A stretch of DNA of 64,000 nt from Nonomuraea soli (GTDB taxonomy: Bacteria > Actinomycetota > Actinomycetes > Streptosporangiales > Streptosporangiaceae), in contig NZ_JACDUR010000004.1 in assembly GCF_013761175.1 (NCBI RefSeq), forward strand, positions 186,001 through 250,000. The letters are read 5' to 3'. Shown here one piece after another: positions 60,360-64,000 of the stretch (the first letter of the stretch is position 1; the number at the start of each line of letters is the position of its first letter). A program made the translations under genes and the position numbers. The notes beneath the pieces are model-generated. The model was not told the DNA's origin. It ran no database searches and saw nothing but the letters and a program-made list of their open reading frames with translations.

Positions 60360-61778
60360 TTGCCGGAACAGATGACCCGCGAGAGCACCACCACCGCCGC
60401 GGTGGTCCTGGCCACCACACCCGCCTGCCGGCTCGCCTGCGCCGACGGCACCCTAGTCGACCGGCTGAGCGGCCAGCTGGGCGAACTACCCGTCCGTGAG
60501 GTGCACATCGTGCCCTCGGGCGGCGGCCTGGCCGACGACCTGCGAGCCGTCGCCCAGCTCGCCCGCCTGACCCACGGCCCCGTCGTCGTGCTGCCCGCCG
60601 ACATCGTCGCGCACACCGAGTCGCTCGCGCTCCTGCTCGAGCACCCGTCGCACGACACCGCCGCCCTCGTCTCGCCCGACCGCCCGCCAGGGCCCCTGCA
60701 CCCGCCCGTACGGCTGCAAGGCGGGCGGGTCGCCGCCGCGGGCAGCTCCTTCCACACCGTCCCCGAGGCCAACGCGACCTTCCTGTCCGTGCTCCAGGTC
60801 GGCGAGGCCGACCTCGGCTGCCTGGCCGACATCTCCGACGAGCTCGCCGACCTCGTCGCCGCCGGACGCCTCGGCCCCGTCACCGCCATCGAGGCCACCG
60901 ACCTGCTCCTCGTCGGCCTCGTCCGCTCCGGCGTCGGCGTACGCGCCGCCCAGATCGGACCCCTGCACTGCGGGCGCGTCACCGGGCAGAGCGGCGTCGA
61001 CTCCGCCGTCACCCGCCTCGCCGACGTCGACGAGGCCCGCGTACGGCTCGACACCGCGGTCAAGACCGACGACGGCTTCTTCGCCACCCACTTCGTCTCG
61101 TCATGGAGCAAACCGCTGGTACGGCTCGCGGCCCGGCTCAAGCTGAAGCCCAACTCCGTCACCGGGATCTCGATCGGCCTCGCCGTCCTGGCAGCCGTAT
61201 GGTTCACCTACGGCGCACGCTGGGCGCAAGTGCTCGGCGGGGTGCTGTTCTACCTGTCGTTCGTGCTCGACTGCGTCGACGGGCAGCTGGCGCGCTACAC
61301 CCGCGAGTTCACCCCGCTGGGCGCGTGGGCCGACGCCATGGCCGACCGGTTCAAGGAATACCTCGTCTACGCCGGCCTCGCCATCGGCTACGCGGCCGGC
61401 CTCGGCAACCCCGACGGCATCTGGTACCTGGCCGTCGGCGCGATGATCCTCCAGGTCACCCGGCACACCGTCGACTTCTCCTTCGCCGGGGCAGTCTCCG
61501 ACGCCGCCCGCGTCGGCGCCGCCTGGGCCCGGCCGCCCCGCTCCCTCATGGAACCCGCCGACCAGGGACCCCACGGCATCCGGGCCCGCCTCGAACGCGA
61601 CACACTCACCCGATGGCTGAAGAAGATGATCGTCCTGCCGATCGGCGAGCGCACCGCGCTCATCGCCATCACAGCCGCCGTCTTCAACGCCCGCGTCACC
61701 TTCCTGTCACTGCTCGGCTGGGGGGCCGTAGCGCTGCTCTACCAGCTCATCGGGCGGATCGAGAGGGCCTCGACATGA
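60360..61778 (+). CDS. CDP-alcohol phosphotransferase with N-terminal nucleotidyltransferase-like domain
   Basis: A 472-residue protein. Residues ~1-230 resemble a decayed nucleotidyltransferase; residues ~245-470 are a CDP-alcohol phosphotransferase with six helices and the full motif D-C-V-D-G-Q-L-A-R, then G, D and D (LDCVDGQLARYTREFTPLG and WADAMAD). It joins an alcohol to a CDP-activated group at the membrane, forming a phospholipid or polymer-linker. TTG 60360 is chosen because GGAGGAG lies 9 nt upstream; ATG 60372 is the alternative. The stop overlaps the next start by ATGA. Confidence 0.87.
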   Translation: MPEQMTRESTTTAAVVLATTPACRLACADGTLVDRLSGQLGELPVREVHIVPSGGGLADDLRAVAQLARLTHGPVVVLPADIVAHTESLALLLEHPSHDTAALVSPDRPPGPLHPPVRLQGGRVAAAGSSFHTVPEANATFLSVLQVGEADLGCLADISDELADLVAAGRLGPVTAIEATDLLLVGLVRSGVGVRAAQIGPLHCGRVTGQSGVDSAVTRLADVDEARVRLDTAVKTDDGFFATHFVSSWSKPLVRLAARLKLKPNSVTGISIGLAVLAAVWFTYGARWAQVLGGVLFYLSFVLDCVDGQLARYTREFTPLGAWADAMADRFKEYLVYAGLAIGYAAGLGNPDGIWYLAVGAMILQVTRHTVDFSFAGAVSDAARVGAAWARPPRSLMEPADQGPHGIRARLERDTLTRWLKKMIVLPIGERTALIAITAAVFNARVTFLSLLGWGAVALLYQLIGRIERAST

Positions 61779-62377
61779 TCTCCGTGCACATGACGCCCAT
61801 CCCGCGCAGCTCCGTCGTCGCCTACCGCGACGACGGGCCCATCTCACGGGCCATGGGATTCATGGTCGCCGGGCAACTACCCCCGCTGCCGCCCCTCGTC
61901 GTCGCGGCGTTCGTCATCGGCGTGCTGATGGTGATCGGGATCGCCGGGTCCAACGACTGGGCCGTGCTGGCGCTCGCGATGACACTCTTGCTCGCGGGGC
62001 CGGGCAGCTCACACCCCCACGACGGGCGCTACGACTGGATGGCGCCGCCGCTGTTGCGGGGGATCGAGTACATCTGCATCGCGGCGGTGGGATTCGCGCA
62101 CGAGGTGGGACCGCTGTGGATCTTCGCGTTGCTGGGGGCGATGGCGTTTCACCACTACGACCTGGTGTATCGGCTCAGGCAGAGGGTCTACCCGCCGCCC
62201 TGGCTGTCGACGTTCGGGCTGGGATGGGACGGGCGGATGATCGCCGTCTCGCTGGGAGTCGTGGCGGGGTGGCCCACGGTGGGGTTCGGGGTGCTGGCGG
62301 CGTATTTGTGGGTGTTCTTCGGGTGGGAGAGCCTGACGTGCTGGCTGGCGGCGCCTCGGGGGGAGCGGCAGGGGTAG
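61775..62377 (+). CDS. Membrane protein, DUF5941-like
   Basis: A 200-residue protein with about five hydrophobic segments and GRYDWMAPPLLRGIEYIC, AMAFHHYDLVYRLRQRVYPP and LGWDGRMIAV. From memory this matches the DUF5941 domain that in related actinomycetes is found fused behind CDP-alcohol phosphotransferases; here it is a separate gene coupled by ATGA. Function is unknown, but it likely acts with its upstream neighbour. Confidence 0.75.
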   Translation: MISVHMTPIPRSSVVAYRDDGPISRAMGFMVAGQLPPLPPLVVAAFVIGVLMVIGIAGSNDWAVLALAMTLLLAGPGSSHPHDGRYDWMAPPLLRGIEYICIAAVGFAHEVGPLWIFALLGAMAFHHYDLVYRLRQRVYPPPWLSTFGLGWDGRMIAVSLGVVAGWPTVGFGVLAAYLWVFFGWESLTCWLAAPRGERQG

Positions 62378-62937
62378 GTCTGCATCGTTCGGCACTCGTC
62401 AGGGGCTTTGTCGGTGCCTGGCTCGCTATGCGGCCCTCGTCATCTGCCGTCTCGCCAGCCCGCCTTGTCTCGCTAGCCCTTTCTAGCCCGCCCTCTCTCG
62501 CCAGTCCGCCCTCTGTCGCTAGCTCGCCCGCCCTCTAGCCCACCCTCCCTCTAGCCCACCCTCCTTCTACGCTCATCGCCGCGCGAAAGGTCCTCGCGAG
62601 CGGGCGCTGCGCACTTGCAGCTCGGGCTGTTCTCCCAGCCGCGCCAGGTCGCGGCCCCCGGTCGAGCTCGCTCCGCTCGCACGTCTCGCCCAAGGCCCGT
62701 GCTTCGCCCGGGCACCCCATGGTGAGGCGCCGGGTGAAGCCGGGCACTGTGGGCGGAGCAGTCATGCGAGCCCCGAGGCTAGCTCCCTGTGGGGCCGCGT
62801 GGCCTCGGGTCGACGGGGGTGTGCCGGAGTGCGCGAACCTTGGATGGAAATGCTCTGCTCGGTGAAGCTCCGCGGCCATTCTCGGGGCCGAGCGGCGTGG
62901 AGCTGCGCGGCCATTCCCGGGGCCGAGTGGCGTGGAC
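62378..62937. repeat. Repeat-rich intergenic region
   Basis: No gene is supported in these 560 bp. From 62455 to 62575 the units CTAGCCCGCCCTC and CTAGCCCACCCTCC recur at about 16-20 bp. At 62866-62900 and 62901-62935 lies an exact head-to-tail 35-bp repeat differing at three bases, beginning AGCTCCGCGGCCATT. The remainder (62580-62860) is unstructured GC-rich DNA with irregular codon pattern. Confidence 0.65.
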
Positions 62938-63219
62938 TCAGACGGCTAGGACCTCGGCGGTGGTTGGGCATGTGAGAGCGCGGCGGATCCAGAGGTCAAG
63001 TTCGGCCAGATCCGTGCAGCCCTCGATGCGAGCGCGTTGCTCGGGTGACACGGTGAGGCCACGGGCTCCGAGCGTGATGAGCAGCGCTTCGACCTTGCCC
63101 TCGGCGCGTCCCTCGGCCTTGCCTTCAGCGCGGCCCTCTGCCCTGCCTTCTTCCCTGCCCTCGGTGCGGCCGATGCCCCGTTGTTCCTTCGCCATGTCGC
63201 TGTATGCGGGGATCTGGAG
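62938..63219 (-). pseudogene. Duplicated 3' fragment of the Rpn-like gene
   Basis: The reverse strand repeats the last ~92 codons of the gene at 63225-64000, from LQIPAYSDMAKEQRGIGRTE to PTTAEVL. DNA copies start at 62948 and 63244 (offset 296) and end near 63219 and 63527 (offset 308). The 12-bp difference is one missing RVEG unit in the GREEGRAEGR tract. Otherwise the copies differ at only a few bases, so the duplication is recent. The N-terminal nuclease-like domain is absent. Confidence 0.8.
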
Positions 63220-63224
63220 CCGCG

Positions 63225-64000
63225 TCACTGGACGACAGAACCCAGGACCTCGGCGGTTGTTGGGCATGTGAGAGCGCGGCGGATCCAGAGGTCAAGTTGG
63301 GCCAGATCCGTGCAGCCCTCGATGCGAGCGCGTTGCTCGGGTGACACGGTGAGGCCACGGGCTTCGAGCGTGATGAGCAGCGCTTCGACCTTGCCCTCGG
63401 CGCGTCCCTCGGCCTTGCCTTCAGCGCGGCCCTCTGCCCTGCCTTCGACTCGTCCCTCTTCCCTGCCCTCGGTGCGGCCGATGCCCCGTTGTTCCTTCGC
63501 CATGTCGCTGTATGCGGGGATCTGGAGCTTCATCGTCGCCTCCATGCGCTGCCTGATTGTCCGGGTGGCCTTGGCTGCCGCGTGTTCATAGTAATACGCC
63601 GCGTAGTCGCGAGGGAGGTGTGCCATCCCTCGGCAGAACGCCTCCGCCACGTCTGGCCGGTCTCCGTGGGCGATCACCGACAGGACGAACAGGGCGGGAT
63701 CGGTCTCCATCATGGCGGGGTCGGTGATGGCGGGGATGTCGTCTGGTCCCACGAAGCAGATTTCCACCGACAGGGTGAGGCATCCCGACGTCACTGTGAC
63801 CTCGCGGTCGAACTTCTTGTAGGTCGGGTCGGGTGTGAAGAAGACGATGTGGATCGGCTTGCGGTAGTGGAGCCACAGCGTGGCCGCGTAGCGGATCGTC
63901 TGATCCAGCTTGCCCTGGGTGATGCGGGTCTCGATCTCGCTGATGAGGGAGAAGCTGCGGTCGTGGATGGGGCCGCCGACGAGCACGGTGTCGGCGTAGC
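63225..64000 (-). CDS. Rpn/PD-(D/E)XK-like protein, 5' end beyond window
   Basis: At least 258 residues; the frame is open to the window edge (YADTVLVGGPIHDRSFSLIS), so the true start lies outside. SEIETRITQGKLDQTIRYAA and KPIHIVFFTPD suggest the nuclease-like core of the Rpn family, though catalytic residues cannot be confirmed from this part. A highly charged GREEGRVEGRAEGRAEGKAE tract precedes a C-terminal module (LEARGLTVSPEQRARIEGCT) typical of Rpn-like proteins. Its 3' part is duplicated immediately downstream. Confidence 0.7.
   Translation of the reverse strand, partial: YADTVLVGGPIHDRSFSLISEIETRITQGKLDQTIRYAATLWLHYRKPIHIVFFTPDPTYKKFDREVTVTSGCLTLSVEICFVGPDDIPAITDPAMMETDPALFVLSVIAHGDRPDVAEAFCRGMAHLPRDYAAYYYEHAAAKATRTIRQRMEATMKLQIPAYSDMAKEQRGIGRTEGREEGRVEGRAEGRAEGKAEGRAEGKVEALLITLEARGLTVSPEQRARIEGCTDLAQLDLWIRRALTCPTTAEVLGSVVQ

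Overview
The window is about 70% GC, uses GTG and TTG starts freely, and carries a mycothiol-dependent formaldehyde dehydrogenase, two candidate IdeR/DtxR-type iron boxes, an F420-type oxidoreductase, an AfsR-type regulator and LAL regulators. Together these point to a filamentous actinomycete, most likely order Streptosporangiales; the genus cannot be fixed from the sequence alone. It is ordinary chromosome. I see no rRNA, tRNA, CRISPR array, phage, insertion sequence or PKS/NRPS cluster.

Layout. 1-9.3 kb: a DUF418 membrane protein, a DHA2 drug pump, a decayed epoxide hydrolase, a giant AfsR-type STAND regulator, two TetR-linked short-chain dehydrogenases and an SMR pump. 9.3-19.3 kb: three intact epoxide hydrolases in two operons, each operon divergent from a paralogous LAL (LuxR-type STAND) regulator. 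19.3-22.9 kb: xylose catabolism (xylAB divergent from a ROK repressor). 22.9-25.9 kb: fdhD and a molybdopterin oxidoreductase. 26-41 kb: a conserved actinobacterial core (birA, PH-domain protein, gtrA, purK, purE, acyl-CoA dehydrogenase; the order resembles Mycobacterium tuberculosis Rv3274c-Rv3279c), interrupted by an MFS pump, an adenylate cyclase, mscR plus a metallo-beta-lactamase protein, bfd-bfr, a two-component system, a lipoprotein, an acetyltransferase and UDP-glucose dehydrogenase. 41-53 kb: an ArsR metal-efflux operon containing a repeat-derived small ORF, an enolase-superfamily dehydratase, rraA, secreted phosphoesterases, a YihY protein, and a PadR-ABC operon whose ATPase lacks its P-loop. 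53-62.4 kb: a fourth epoxide hydrolase, a STAS protein and a cell-envelope polymer cluster (LCP ligase, GT2, TagF-like polymerase, IspD-SDR fusion, CDP-alcohol phosphotransferase, DUF5941-like membrane protein). 62.4-64 kb: repeat-rich DNA and a Rpn-like gene whose 3' end is tandemly duplicated.

Global features. Many genes start 6-7 nt after a TANNNT hexamer, as expected for leaderless transcripts. Half of the convergent gene pairs overlap at their 3' ends, and several others share a hairpin covering both stop codons. The most novel-looking items are the repeated pairing of epoxide hydrolases with STAND regulators, a shared GGAAT-N5-ATTCC operator 14 kb apart, the ABC ATPase lacking Walker A, and the small ORF built from a degenerate ~28-bp repeat between arsR and its efflux gene.
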